From positions 1 to 59,099 of the forward strand of contig CAMFVG010000102.1 in the NCBI GenBank assembly GCA_945992055.1: DNA of 59,099 bases, read 5' to 3'. The stretch's first letter is position 1, and every line of letters begins with the position of its first letter. A program made the position numbers and the translations under genes. The notes under the pieces are model-generated. The model was not told the origin of the DNA and did no database searches. It saw only the letters and a list, made by a program, of their open reading frames with translations. This DNA comes from an uncultured Clostridia bacterium (GTDB lineage: Bacteria > Bacillota > Clostridia > Lachnospirales > Lachnospiraceae). Positions 8,264-16,360 of this stretch are shown one piece after another.

Positions 8264-8809
8264 ATGCAAAACGGAAATGAAACAAAGGTATGTAAGTATT
8301 GCCAAACAGAAATCTCAAAGAAAGCAAAAGTGTGCCCGAATTGTAAGAAAAAACAGGGTGGTATTGTAAAGTGGATTGTTATTGGTGTAATAGTCATTGC
8401 AATTATCAGCGCTGTTTCTGGCGGAGACGATGAAGGTAAGAAAACAGCATCTACAGGTGGAAAACAGGAAGAAAAGCAGGAACAAGCAATAGAATATATG
8501 CCATGCACTGCTTCAGAAATGATGCAAACACTTGAAAGCAATGCGTTGAAGGCAGAATCTACATATCAAGACAAATACGTGGAATTAACAGGAAGATTGG
8601 GAAATATTGATAGTGATGGGAAATATATTTCCATCTTACCGGCAGATGATGAATGGGCAATTATAGGTATTCAATGTTATATTCAGAATGATGACCAGAA
8701 GGCACAGGTTGCAGATATGACTGTGGGAGATACGGTGACTTTAAAAGGTCAGATTACGGATGTAGGTGAAGTTTTAGGTTACAGTTTGGATATTGATAGT
8801 ATCAATTAA
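8264..8809 (+). CDS. Zinc-ribbon membrane-anchored protein with OB-fold-like (tRNA_anti-like) domain
   Basis: A 181-residue protein with three parts. An N-terminal zinc ribbon (CKYCQTEISKKAKVCPNC, two CxxC knuckles) is followed by one membrane span (about residues 34-54) and a Gln/Glu/Lys linker. The C-terminal domain (about 75-181) has the pattern YVELTGRLGNIDSDGKYISI ... VGDTVTLKGQITDVGE, typical of tRNA_anti-like OB folds found in exported bacterial proteins. The zinc ribbon is predicted cytoplasmic and the OB-like part extracytoplasmic. It has its own promoter and terminator, so it is monocistronic. Function unknown; the promoter array and divergent RHH gene suggest specific regulation. 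Confidence 0.75.
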   Translation: MQNGNETKVCKYCQTEISKKAKVCPNCKKKQGGIVKWIVIGVIVIAIISAVSGGDDEGKKTASTGGKQEEKQEQAIEYMPCTASEMMQTLESNALKAESTYQDKYVELTGRLGNIDSDGKYISILPADDEWAIIGIQCYIQNDDQKAQVADMTVGDTVTLKGQITDVGEVLGYSLDIDSIN

Positions 8810-8826
8810 ACAGCGGTAGAAAAGCA

Positions 8827-8857
8827 GAGTAAGGATTTGTTTCCTTACTCTTTTTTT
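8827..8857 (+). terminator. Intrinsic terminator after zinc-ribbon gene
   Basis: GAGTAAGGA (8827-8835) / TCCTTACTC (8842-8850), 6-nt loop, followed by seven T residues. Confidence 0.92.
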
Positions 8858-8865
8858 GCGTTTTT

Positions 8866-8893
8866 GCATATTACCAAAACTTGTACATATATT
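8866..8893 (+). promoter_or_regulatory. Probable sigma-E promoter of the spoIIIA operon
   Basis: GCATATT (8866-8872), 13 bp, CATATATT (8886-8893). This resembles the mother-cell sigma-E consensus (-35 containing CATATT, -10 CATACAnT). The spoIIIA operon of Bacillus is sigma-E dependent, so the match in the expected place is meaningful, although the spacer is one base short of the usual 14. Confidence 0.6.
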
Positions 8894-8913
8894 GTCTAAA
8901 GAGGTGGAGAGGA

Positions 8914-9837
8914 ATGAAAAAACTACAAGTTATGAATATTCTTTCCCATGAAGTGCGTGAGATTTTAGCAAAGGAAAGATTGGATTATGCTTTACTACAG
9001 GAAATTCGCTTGAGAATCGGACATCCTATCATCTTATGTTACGGGGGGAAGGAGCGTGTACAAAAGGAGATTGTAACACAAGACATGGTGAGAGAAACAC
9101 TGGATTTTGTCAGTAATTATTCATTATATGCTTATGAAAACGAGTTAAGGCAAGGATTTATTACGGTGGAGGGAGGACATCGAGTAGGGATGGCCGGTCA
9201 GGTAATTCTTGAAAATGGACATGTTAAAAATCTGAAGCAGATAGCATCGCTAAATATCCGAATTTCTCATGAGATTTTAAACTGCTCAAATGCTCTATTT
9301 CCATATATAACGAAGGAACGGTGCCTCTACCATACCATGATCATTTCTCCTCCAAGGTGTGGAAAAACAACACTCTTAAGAGATTTAATTCGGCAAATTT
9401 CAGACGGAAACAGATGGGTAAAAGGATGCAATGTGGGAGTTGTAGATGAGCGTTCAGAACTAGCCGGGTGTTATCAAGGCATACCACAAAACCATATGGG
9501 CATGCGGACAGATGTGTTGGATGGATGTCCGAAGGCAGAAGGCATGCTAATGCTCATTCGCTCTATGGCACCACAGGTGATAGCAGTGGATGAAATCGGT
9601 GTGCTTGAAGATGTACAGGCTATCCGATATGCCATGAACTGCGGATGTAAAATGCTAGCGACGGTACATGGAGATTCTGTAGATGAGATAAAGCGAAAAC
9701 CACTTTTCGGACAATTAATTCAGGAACAGGCTTTTGAGAGATATGTGGTGCTGAAAAACGGAAGAAGTGTTGGTGAGATAGCAGGCATTTATGATGAAAA
9801 CGTACAATTAATTTATAGGGAAAAAGATTATGACTAA
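8914..9837 (+). CDS. spoIIIAA: Stage III sporulation protein AA, secretion-type ATPase
   Basis: A 307-residue P-loop ATPase that powers the SpoIIIA-SpoIIQ channel between mother cell and forespore. The Walker A motif SPPRCGKTTLLRDL lies near residue 150, the Walker B-like VIAVDEIG near 227, and the conserved RIGHPI and GFITVEGGHRVGMAGQ stretches are present. I placed the start at ATG 8914, which has GGAGAGG 5-7 bp upstream; earlier in-frame codons lack an RBS. It is the first gene of the eight-gene operon, downstream of a sigma-E-like promoter, and overlaps spoIIIAB by 8 bp. Confidence 0.95.
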   Translation: MKKLQVMNILSHEVREILAKERLDYALLQEIRLRIGHPIILCYGGKERVQKEIVTQDMVRETLDFVSNYSLYAYENELRQGFITVEGGHRVGMAGQVILENGHVKNLKQIASLNIRISHEILNCSNALFPYITKERCLYHTMIISPPRCGKTTLLRDLIRQISDGNRWVKGCNVGVVDERSELAGCYQGIPQNHMGMRTDVLDGCPKAEGMLMLIRSMAPQVIAVDEIGVLEDVQAIRYAMNCGCKMLATVHGDSVDEIKRKPLFGQLIQEQAFERYVVLKNGRSVGEIAGIYDENVQLIYREKDYD

Positions 9838-10330
9838 ATGGATTGGAAGTATTTTGATTCTTGTGGCTAGTAGTGGACTTGGAATCTGTCAAAGCCAAGA
9901 ACTAAAAAAACATTTGGATGAGCTAGAGGCATTACAAAAGTTGTTCTACATGTTAAAAAGCGAATTGCAATACACAAGAGCTCCGTTTGCAGAACTTTTT
10001 GAAAAAATAGGAAATAAGATGGAAAAACCATACAGTGTTTGGTTACTAAATTTAAGTCGTCGGTTAAGGGAAAAGGGGACAGGTTCCTTTTGGGAAATCT
10101 GGTGTCTTTCCATTGCAGAGGATATGCAAGTGCTGTATCTAAAAAAAGAGGAATTGGAAGAATTGAAGAATGTTGGAAAAAGTTTGGAATACACAGAAAG
10201 TTTGGAATTGTATATGGAACAAATGGAGTATCGGATAACGCACACGCGAAAAGCGTATGAGACAAAAAGAAAGTTATATAGAAGTATGGGAATTATGGGA
10301 GGAATTTTTCTTGTAATTTTGCTTTTATAA
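9830..10330 (+). CDS. spoIIIAB: Stage III sporulation protein AB
   Basis: A 166-residue protein with an N-terminal membrane segment (residues 4-18), a long helical body, and a C-terminal hydrophobic segment (GIMGGIFLVILLL). The SELQYTRAPFAELFEKI stretch is typical of SpoIIIAB, a distant relative of type II secretion GspF proteins. It is thought to work with the AA ATPase at the mother-cell membrane. It overlaps spoIIIAA by 8 bp and precedes spoIIIAC by 12 bp. Confidence 0.93.
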   Translation: MTKWIGSILILVASSGLGICQSQELKKHLDELEALQKLFYMLKSELQYTRAPFAELFEKIGNKMEKPYSVWLLNLSRRLREKGTGSFWEIWCLSIAEDMQVLYLKKEELEELKNVGKSLEYTESLELYMEQMEYRITHTRKAYETKRKLYRSMGIMGGIFLVILLL

Positions 10331-10342
10331 ATAGGAGGAAGT

Positions 10343-10537
10343 ATGGGAATCAGTCTGATATTTAAAATTGCGGCAGTTGGAATCTTGGTGTCAATCTTAA
10401 GCCAGGTCCTTAAGCATAGCGGAAGAGAGGAACAGGCGTTTTTGACCAGTTTTGCAGGGCTTTTGCTGGTGTTGTTTTGGATATTGCCATACATCATAGA
10501 ATTGTTTGAACAAATCCAACGTTTGTTTGAATTTTAG
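10343..10537 (+). CDS. spoIIIAC: Stage III sporulation protein AC
   Basis: A 64-residue hydrophobic protein with two membrane spans (about 4-22 and 33-54). The sequence IFKIAAVGILVSILSQVLKH is close to the SpoIIIAC/AD family signature. The RBS AGGAGGAA lies just upstream of ATG 10343. Its length equals that of the family. It is a probable integral component of the channel platform. Confidence 0.94.
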   Translation: MGISLIFKIAAVGILVSILSQVLKHSGREEQAFLTSFAGLLLVLFWILPYIIELFEQIQRLFEF

Positions 10538-10547
10538 GGGTAAAAAT

Positions 10548-10934
10548 ATGAGTATTATTCAAGTAGGAATATTAGGTGTCATAGGGGTTCTGTTTGCAGT
10601 AAAACTAAAACAGGAGAAGGCAGAAGTTTCAGTATATCTTTGTATTGTACTAAGTCTCTTTTTATTTTTTGGGATTTTAGAAAAATTAGAATTGATAGTT
10701 GCCACTATAAGGGAAATTGGTGATTTTATTCAGATAGATGGAGGTTATGTTATGACACTCATTAAAATGCTTGGTATTACATATTTGTCTGAATTTTCTT
10801 CCGGGATTTGTAAAGATGCAGGATATCAAAGCATTGCGGTACAAATAGAAATGTTCGGGAAAATCACAATTTTAGTTTTGAGCCTTCCAATTCTTTTGGC
10901 ATTACTAAGGACCATAAGGGAGTTTCTGGCATGA
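10548..10934 (+). CDS. spoIIIAD: Stage III sporulation protein AD
   Basis: A 128-residue protein with about four membrane spans, beginning MSIIQVGILGVIGVLFAVKL. It contains the family segment MLGITYLSEFSSGICKDAGY. Start ATG 10548 follows TAGGGG by 7 bp; upstream in-frame codons lie within spoIIIAC and lack an RBS. Its stop overlaps the spoIIIAE start (ATGA). Confidence 0.94.
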   Translation: MSIIQVGILGVIGVLFAVKLKQEKAEVSVYLCIVLSLFLFFGILEKLELIVATIREIGDFIQIDGGYVMTLIKMLGITYLSEFSSGICKDAGYQSIAVQIEMFGKITILVLSLPILLALLRTIREFLA

Positions 10935-12064
10935 GGAAGGTACTCGTTTGTTTCATTCTCCTTTTGTTTTTATTGCCCATGGAAGTAGCGGCAGAAGAAG
11001 TACCTCAAGAAGAAATTCAGGCAGAATTATTTAAGCAGTTTGAATTTTCGGAGATAGACAAGACTCTAAGTGATATTTTCCCAAATGAGAAAATGGGATT
11101 TTTAGATACTGTGATGGGATTGATTTCCGGAGATTTGGAATTTTCTTTTACTTTGGTCAAGAATTTTATAAGGCAACAATTCATCTACGAATTAGAGTAC
11201 AGTAAGGCAGGATTGATACATATTTTGATTTTGGTAATTGTGGCAGCTGTATTTTCTAATTTCTCCAGTGTTTTTAAAAGTACCCAAGTATCAGAAATTA
11301 GTTTTTTTATGCTCTATATGTTGCTTATCACCATATGTCTAGACAATTTTCGGGTTTTGACAGATTCGGTTTTGGTAAATCTTGAAAAGCTAGTGGAGTT
11401 TATGAAACTGTTAGGACCGATTTACTTTTTAGCAGTTGGTATGGCTACCGGCAGTAGTACGTCGCTTGTGTTTTATCAGTTGGTGTTACTGATCATACTT
11501 TTAGTGGAAATTTTGATTATGAGCTTTCTGGTACCCATAACACAAATTTATCTAATGATGCGTATTCTAGGTAATTTTTCGACAGATATCCCACTTTCTA
11601 AATTTGCTGAATTTTTGGAAACAATTGTCAAGTGGTCTCTAAAGACTTTGACGGCAGGAGTGATTGGTTTTAATGTCATTCAGGGATTGATACACCCTGC
11701 TATCGATACGGTGAAACGAAGCCTAATGCTAAAGGGCGGAGAAGCACTGCCGATTATTGGAAATATTGTAGGTGGTGCTACGGAAATTGTACTGGGTACG
11801 GCTGTGCTTATTAAGAATGGAATAGGAGTAGCTGGAATGCTGATCTGTCTTATGATTTGTTTAGTGCCTACCATTCAGATGGCTGTGACGGTGTTACTCT
11901 ATAAATTTTTGGCCGCATTGATACAACCAATCTCTGATAAACGTATGGTAAATTGTGTCAGTAGTATTGCAGATGGGACAGGATTATTGCTGAAAATTGT
12001 AATTACAACAGGGATATTGTTTTTGTTGACTATAGCTATTGTGGCAACGACTACGGGAGGATAG
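10931..12064 (+). CDS. spoIIIAE: Stage III sporulation protein AE
   Basis: A 377-residue polytopic membrane protein. It begins with a cleavable-looking signal (residues 1-20, ending VAAEE), then an extracytoplasmic stretch to about residue 90, followed by six or more hydrophobic spans. GPIYFLAVGMATGSSTSLVF and the C-terminal SDKRMVNCVSSIADG are typical of SpoIIIAE. It is translationally coupled to spoIIIAD (ATGA). Confidence 0.94.
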   Translation: MRKVLVCFILLLFLLPMEVAAEEVPQEEIQAELFKQFEFSEIDKTLSDIFPNEKMGFLDTVMGLISGDLEFSFTLVKNFIRQQFIYELEYSKAGLIHILILVIVAAVFSNFSSVFKSTQVSEISFFMLYMLLITICLDNFRVLTDSVLVNLEKLVEFMKLLGPIYFLAVGMATGSSTSLVFYQLVLLIILLVEILIMSFLVPITQIYLMMRILGNFSTDIPLSKFAEFLETIVKWSLKTLTAGVIGFNVIQGLIHPAIDTVKRSLMLKGGEALPIIGNIVGGATEIVLGTAVLIKNGIGVAGMLICLMICLVPTIQMAVTVLLYKFLAALIQPISDKRMVNCVSSIADGTGLLLKIVITTGILFLLTIAIVATTTGG

Positions 12065-12065
12065 A

Positions 12066-12305
12066 ATGCTGGATTATATTTATCAATGGATTGAAAATAT
12101 TGCTTTTTATTTGGTGATTATTGTTGCCATTATACAAATGGTGCCAGGAGAGAGTTATAAAAAATACATTCGATTTTTTGTGGGTATGATTTTGATTCTA
12201 ATGATGGCGGGACCGATTTTAAAAATATTTCATATACAGGGATATCAGGAACTTACATATAAAAAGGAATTAGAAAGAATAGAGGAGGTTATTATTGGAA
12301 GGTAG
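12066..12305 (+). CDS. spoIIIAF: Stage III sporulation protein AF, short form lacking the ring domain
   Basis: Only 79 residues: two membrane spans (about 12-27 and 35-52) and a charged tail ending KKELERIEEVIIGR. The N-terminal half matches SpoIIIAF, including KYIRFFVGMILILMMAGPIL. Bacillus SpoIIIAF is ~206 residues, with a C-terminal ring-building domain that is absent here. The next gene starts 11 bp before this stop, so there is no hidden frameshifted remainder; this is a true short form. Start ATG 12066 has GGGAGG 5 bp upstream. See findings. Confidence 0.85.
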   Translation: MLDYIYQWIENIAFYLVIIVAIIQMVPGESYKKYIRFFVGMILILMMAGPILKIFHIQGYQELTYKKELERIEEVIIGR

Positions 12306-12669
12306 ATGGAGTAAGTTGCTACCAAAGAAGAATCAGTGGGTGCTTGTTCTGTTAGTAGGAATTCTATTGGTTGTTATTGCGATACCCACAAAGACAGATT
12401 CGGCAACGGACGTGGGAGACAAGCATATATCAGTTGCATCTTCAGATATAGAGGAGAAACTGGAAAATTTGCTCACGAATATGCAGGACGTGGGAACAGT
12501 ACAGGTGATGATTACATTTCAGGAAGATGAACAAGTAGAGGGAATTGTAGTTCTTGCAGAAGGTGCAGGAAATGCAGTCGTAATACGTAATATAACCGAA
12601 GTTGTGCAAGCATTATTTGATGTGGACGCGCATAAAATTAAGGTGATAAGAAGTAATATCAATAATTAG
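12295..12669 (+). CDS. spoIIIAG: Stage III sporulation protein AG, compact form
   Basis: A 124-residue protein starting at TTG 12295 behind GAGGAGG. It has one membrane span (about residues 15-30) and a ring-building motif fold, with DIEEKLENLLTNMQDVGTVQ and the hallmark VLAEGAGNAVVIRNITEVVQ. Bacillus SpoIIIAG is ~229 residues because of an inserted beta-rich region in the ring domain; here the chain passes from TFQEDEQ directly to VEGIVVLAEG, so that insert is missing. It should still form a membrane-anchored ring domain in the mother cell-forespore channel. Confidence 0.9.
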   Translation: MEGRWSKLLPKKNQWVLVLLVGILLVVIAIPTKTDSATDVGDKHISVASSDIEEKLENLLTNMQDVGTVQVMITFQEDEQVEGIVVLAEGAGNAVVIRNITEVVQALFDVDAHKIKVIRSNINN

Positions 12670-12680
12670 GAGGAGATAGT

Positions 12681-13259
12681 TTGAAACGAATGTTTAAGAA
12701 AAATCAGATTATGATTACAGCATTGGCAGTTATGATTGCAATTGCAGGATATCTGAATTATTCCGGGAGCCTCTTTGGAGAGCAGACGGAAAAGACCAAC
12801 AACGAGGTTGCAAATCAAGAATTGCTTGATATTAGTTTGGAGGAATCCGGAGAAATCGATTCCTTGGAAAGTGAAGTGGATGGGACACCGGGAGAAGCTG
12901 TTTTAACAAGCGGTATTGTGGCAGAGGCAAAAGTGACAAGAGAACAGGTTCGTGCACAAAATAAGGAGACATTACTGGAGATTATTAACAACAAAGATTT
13001 AAGTGAAAAACAAAAGGAAGAAGCAGTTTCAGAAATGGTGGCAATGACAAAAATAGCAGAGCAAGAAGCAGCGGTTGAGACAATGTTGACATCAAAGGGA
13101 TTTTCGGAGGTTGTTGTGACATTGACAGAACAAGGTGCAGATATTGTGGTGAATAGTGCAGAGTTGACCGATGCAAAACGAGCACAGATTGAAGATATTG
13201 TGACAAGAAAAACGGGTGTCTTGCCGGAAAATATCGTGATTGTACCGATGCATGAATAG
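12681..13259 (+). CDS. spoIIIAH: Stage III sporulation protein AH
   Basis: A 192-residue protein starting at TTG 12681 (RBS AGGAGG). It has a single N-terminal span (about residues 10-26), a variable acidic linker, then the ring-building domain (about 90-192) with NKETLLEIINNKDLSEKQKE, LTEQGADIVVN and IVTRKTGVLPENIVIVPM. SpoIIIAH meets the forespore protein SpoIIQ in the intermembrane space; spoIIQ is not in this window. Last gene of the operon; I see no clear terminator before prfC. Confidence 0.93.
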   Translation: MKRMFKKNQIMITALAVMIAIAGYLNYSGSLFGEQTEKTNNEVANQELLDISLEESGEIDSLESEVDGTPGEAVLTSGIVAEAKVTREQVRAQNKETLLEIINNKDLSEKQKEEAVSEMVAMTKIAEQEAAVETMLTSKGFSEVVVTLTEQGADIVVNSAELTDAKRAQIEDIVTRKTGVLPENIVIVPMHE

Positions 13260-13332
13260 ATTCTGTTTGCAGAGAAATAATAGATGTGATAAACTAGACA
13301 AGTATGTTGATTGAGTAGATTAGGAGAGTGTT

Positions 13333-14925
13333 ATGTCACATTTTACAGACGAGATAAAGAAAAGAAGAACATTTGCGATTATATCGCATCCGGATGCGGG
13401 AAAGACCACGCTTACGGAGAAGTTTTTGTTATACGGAGGAGCCATCAATCAGGCAGGATCGGTAAAAGGGAAGGCAACAGCAAAGCATGCTGTTTCGGAC
13501 TGGATGGAAATAGAGAAAGAGAGAGGTATTTCCGTTACGTCTTCAGTTCTTCAGTTTAACTATGACGGATACTGTATTAATATTTTGGACACCCCTGGAC
13601 ATCAGGATTTTTCAGAAGATACATATCGTACGTTAATGGCAGCAGATTCGGCGGTAATGGTTATTGATGCATCAAAGGGTGTCGAGGCACAGACAAGAAA
13701 ATTGTTTAAAGTTTGTGTGATGCGTCATATTCCTATTTTTACTTTTATCAATAAGATGGATCGAGAGGCATTGGATACTTTTGAGTTGCTAGACGATATT
13801 GAGAAAGAACTGGGAATTGCAACTTGTCCGATTAATTGGCCGATTGGATGTGGCAAAGAATTCCGAGGCGTATTTGACCGTGAACATAGAGAAATAGAGT
13901 TTTTTTCCGAAACGCACAAAGGTACTGCTATGGGAGAAGTTCGAAAAATTGCATTAGATGACCCGGAAGTGGGTACATTAATCAGTGCAGAACAGAAAGC
14001 ACAGTTAAATGATGAAATTGAACTTCTGGATGGTGCCAGTGCGGAATTTGATTTGGCTCTGGTAAGCAAGGGAGAATTATCTCCGGTATTTTTTGGGTCA
14101 GCACTTACAAACTTTGGGGTGGAGACATTTCTGCAACACTTTTTGCAGATGACAAGCTCTCCACTTCCTCGAATGTCCAATCTTGGCAGCATTGATCCGA
14201 TGAAAGAGAAAGACTTTTCGGCATTTGTGTTCAAGATTCAGGCAAATATGAATAAAGCCCATCGAGATCGAATCGCTTTTATGCGGATTTGTTCCGGTGA
14301 ATTTGAAGCCGGCATGGATGTGTTCCATATTCAAGGGGGCAAAAAGGTCAGACTTTCACAGCCACAACAGATGATGGCAAGTGAAAGGAAGATGATTGAA
14401 AAAGCATATGCAGGTGATGTGATTGGTATTTTTGATCCGGGTATTTTTTCCATTGGTGATACATTGACCACATCTCCGGATAAATTTGCATATGAAGGAA
14501 TTCCAACCTTTGCACCGGAGCATTTTGCAAGAGTGCGTCAGATGGATACGATGAAGAGAAAGCAGTTTGTAAAGGGAATCAATCAGATTGCACAAGAGGG
14601 TGCTATTCAAATTTTCCAAGAATATAATACTGGTATGGAAGAGATTATTGTAGGCGTAGTTGGAGTGCTCCAGTTTGATGTGTTGAAATATCGTCTGGAG
14701 AACGAGTACAACGTAGAAATCAAGTTAGAATCACTTCCGTATGAACATATTCGTTGGATTGAAAATGAAGATATTGACCTGGATAAACTGGTCGGAACAT
14801 CCGATATGAAGAAGATCAAAGATTTAAAAGAAAGACCATTGTTATTGTTTGTAAACAGTTGGAGTGTGCGTATGACGGAAGAACGCAACGAAGGCCTGAT
14901 TTTATCCGAGTTTGGACGTTCATAA
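13333..14925 (+). CDS. prfC: Peptide chain release factor 3 (GTPase)
   Basis: A 530-residue translational GTPase that recycles class I release factors from the ribosome. G-motifs are visible: SHPDAGKTTLTEK near residue 17, DTPGHQDFSEDT near 87, and NKMDREALD near 143. The sequence KRRTFAIISHPDAGKT at the N-terminus distinguishes RF3 from EF-G. Length is normal for RF3 (~530). Start ATG 13333 follows AGGAGAG. It sits between the spoIIIA operon and asp23, where Bacillus has accB-accC. Confidence 0.96.
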   Translation: MSHFTDEIKKRRTFAIISHPDAGKTTLTEKFLLYGGAINQAGSVKGKATAKHAVSDWMEIEKERGISVTSSVLQFNYDGYCINILDTPGHQDFSEDTYRTLMAADSAVMVIDASKGVEAQTRKLFKVCVMRHIPIFTFINKMDREALDTFELLDDIEKELGIATCPINWPIGCGKEFRGVFDREHREIEFFSETHKGTAMGEVRKIALDDPEVGTLISAEQKAQLNDEIELLDGASAEFDLALVSKGELSPVFFGSALTNFGVETFLQHFLQMTSSPLPRMSNLGSIDPMKEKDFSAFVFKIQANMNKAHRDRIAFMRICSGEFEAGMDVFHIQGGKKVRLSQPQQMMASERKMIEKAYAGDVIGIFDPGIFSIGDTLTTSPDKFAYEGIPTFAPEHFARVRQMDTMKRKQFVKGINQIAQEGAIQIFQEYNTGMEEIIVGVVGVLQFDVLKYRLENEYNVEIKLESLPYEHIRWIENEDIDLDKLVGTSDMKKIKDLKERPLLLFVNSWSVRMTEERNEGLILSEFGRS

Positions 14926-14943
14926 ACTGGTGTAAGTTTCTAT

Positions 14944-14971
14944 TTGCAAAATAGCATTAATTTGTTATAAT
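14944..14971 (+). promoter_or_regulatory. Promoter of asp23
   Basis: TTGCAA (14944-14949), 16-bp spacer, TATAAT (14966-14971). The start codon lies 39 bp downstream. Confidence 0.7.
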
Positions 14972-15009
14972 AAGAACAGTAACAAGCCAAACTGGGAGGT
15001 TTTAAAATT

Positions 15010-15387
15010 ATGGGAAAAGAAACAAACAATGGATATACAATACAATTAGCAAACGAACAAGGTGAAATTATTATTGCAGATGAAGTCATTGCAATTATCA
15101 CCGGATTAGCAGCAATGGAAGTTGAAGGTGTGGCATCTATGGTGGGAAATGCAACGAGAGAGTTGATTAGTAAGTTGGGCATTAAATCACTGTCGAAAGG
15201 TGTTACCGTGGAAGTAGTCGAAGACGTTGTGAAAGTAGATGCGGCAGTCAATTTGAAATATGGATACAATATTAAAGAAGTGTCCACAAAAGTGCAGGAC
15301 AAAGTAAAAACTGCAATTGAGAACATGACAGGGCTTACAGTTGCAGATGTCAATGTCCGTGTTGCAGGAATTGAAGTGAATTCATAA
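15010..15387 (+). CDS. Asp23/Gls24 family envelope stress protein
   Basis: A 125-residue protein with the Asp23/DUF322 core: IIIADEVIAIITGLAAMEVE, GVASMVG and GVTVEVVEDVVKVDAAVNLK, then YNIKEVSTKVQDKVKTAIEN and VNVRVAGIEV. In many Clostridia this gene sits between spoIIIAH and nusB (Bacillus yqhY); here it has its own promoter and is followed by a terminator and a hairpin stack, with nusB missing. The role is probably in envelope homeostasis or fatty-acid control, by analogy to YqhY; the exact function is not shown by sequence. Confidence 0.9.
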   Translation: MGKETNNGYTIQLANEQGEIIIADEVIAIITGLAAMEVEGVASMVGNATRELISKLGIKSLSKGVTVEVVEDVVKVDAAVNLKYGYNIKEVSTKVQDKVKTAIENMTGLTVADVNVRVAGIEVNS

Positions 15388-15397
15388 AGGCAGGCAA

Positions 15398-15426
15398 AGG
15401 AATCTCATTAAGAGATTCCTTTTTTT
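15398..15426 (+). terminator. Terminator of asp23
   Basis: AGGAATCTC (15398-15406) / GAGATTCCT (15412-15420) with a 5-nt loop and a run of T (15420-15426). Confidence 0.93.
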
Positions 15427-15552
15427 GCTTTATAGAAACTTCGTTTCCATAAAGCAAAAAACGCTCCGCGCAGGATGCGCAGAGACGCGTACAAGGAATG
15501 CATTGCTACGCAATCGCGTCTCGCGCGAGAGTTTGCTTGCAAACTCTTTTTT
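15427..15552. repeat. Stack of intergenic palindromes, possible mobile palindromic element
   Basis: Directly after the asp23 terminator come four further palindromes. (a) A 13-bp arm hairpin (15427-15439 / 15443-15455, one mismatch). (b) GCGC-AGGAT-GCGC at 15468-15480. (c) A long cruciform with outer arms GAGACGCG (15482-15489) / CGCGTCTC (15515-15522) and inner arms ATTGC/GCAAT (15502-15514). (d) A terminator-like GAGTTTG (15529-15535) / CAAACTC (15540-15546) followed by six T. Segments (b)-(c) are markedly richer in G+C than the surroundings. No gene is convincing here. The structure resembles dispersed palindromic units of other genomes, but copy number cannot be judged from one window. 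Confidence 0.6.
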
Positions 15553-15556
15553 ATGT

Positions 15557-16360
15557 CTAAAAGTATTTTTGATACAGTTTCTCCACCAAATTAATGAGTG
15601 CATACAACCCCATCGCTAGCACACACAGTATCACAATCGACATGAGGAGCCAATCCAGTTTAAACACTTGACTGGAATAAATGATTAAATATCCCAATCC
15701 ATTTCTTGCGGCTAGAAATTCACCGATAATAACCCCTACTAGGCATAATCCGATATTTACTTTCATGTTGCTGACAATGGCCGGAATACTGCTTGGAATG
15801 ACAACCTTCGTAAGTGCCTGCAATTTGGTTCCACGCAAGGTATAGATGAGTTTGATTTTGTCCGGGTCTACCTCTTGAAAGCTGGTGGTCATATTTAAGA
15901 TGCTGCCAAATAGAGCTACTGACATGCCCGCCACGATAATGGTAGTCGGTGTGGCACCAAGCCATACAATCAGAAGTGGTGCTAATGCAGATTTCGGCAA
16001 ACTATTCAGTACTACAAGGAACGGCTCTGTTATCTCCAAAAGCTTGCGGCTAAACCAAAGAATTGTAGCAAATAGAATGCTAAAAATCGTAACTAAAACA
16101 AAGCTGATAATGGTCTCATATAAAGTGACGCCGATGTGTAAGAAAATACTTTTATCAAGTACCATTTTCCAAAAACAGAGCAACACTTGGCTGGGACTGC
16201 TGAAAATGAAAGAGTCAATGAGTCCAAAAAAGGAAGCAAGTTCCCAAGTCATCAGAAAGGCAATGAATAAAAAGAGCCGACTAAATGAGACGATTCTACG
16301 ATGCTGTCGTTGCTTTTTTAAAAATAAAAGTTGATTTTGAGAAATGTTATTCATCCACAT
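15557..16360 (-). CDS. ABC transporter permease, SsuC/TauC/ThiX-like
   Basis: About 267 residues with six hydrophobic spans and the binding-protein-dependent transport fold. The coupling (EAA-like) loop is seen around IYTLRGTKLQALTKVVIPSS and IGEFLAARNGLGYLI. The sequence is closest in style to permeases for sulfonates, nitrate or thiamine precursors. I placed the start at ATG 16360 (AAGGAG 4 bp upstream); ATG 16354 is an alternative. It overlaps the end of the ATPase gene by 14 bp. No substrate-binding protein gene is adjacent, so the substrate cannot be named. Confidence 0.88.
   Translation of the reverse strand: MWMNNISQNQLLFLKKQRQHRRIVSFSRLFLFIAFLMTWELASFFGLIDSFIFSSPSQVLLCFWKMVLDKSIFLHIGVTLYETIISFVLVTIFSILFATILWFSRKLLEITEPFLVVLNSLPKSALAPLLIVWLGATPTTIIVAGMSVALFGSILNMTTSFQEVDPDKIKLIYTLRGTKLQALTKVVIPSSIPAIVSNMKVNIGLCLVGVIIGEFLAARNGLGYLIIYSSQVFKLDWLLMSIVILCVLAMGLYALINLVEKLYQKYF

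Noticed and set aside
15425..15619. 64-codon frame across the hairpin stack
   Set aside because: It runs through palindromic DNA and into the 3' end of the permease gene, has no RBS, and encodes low-quality Arg/Leu-rich sequence.
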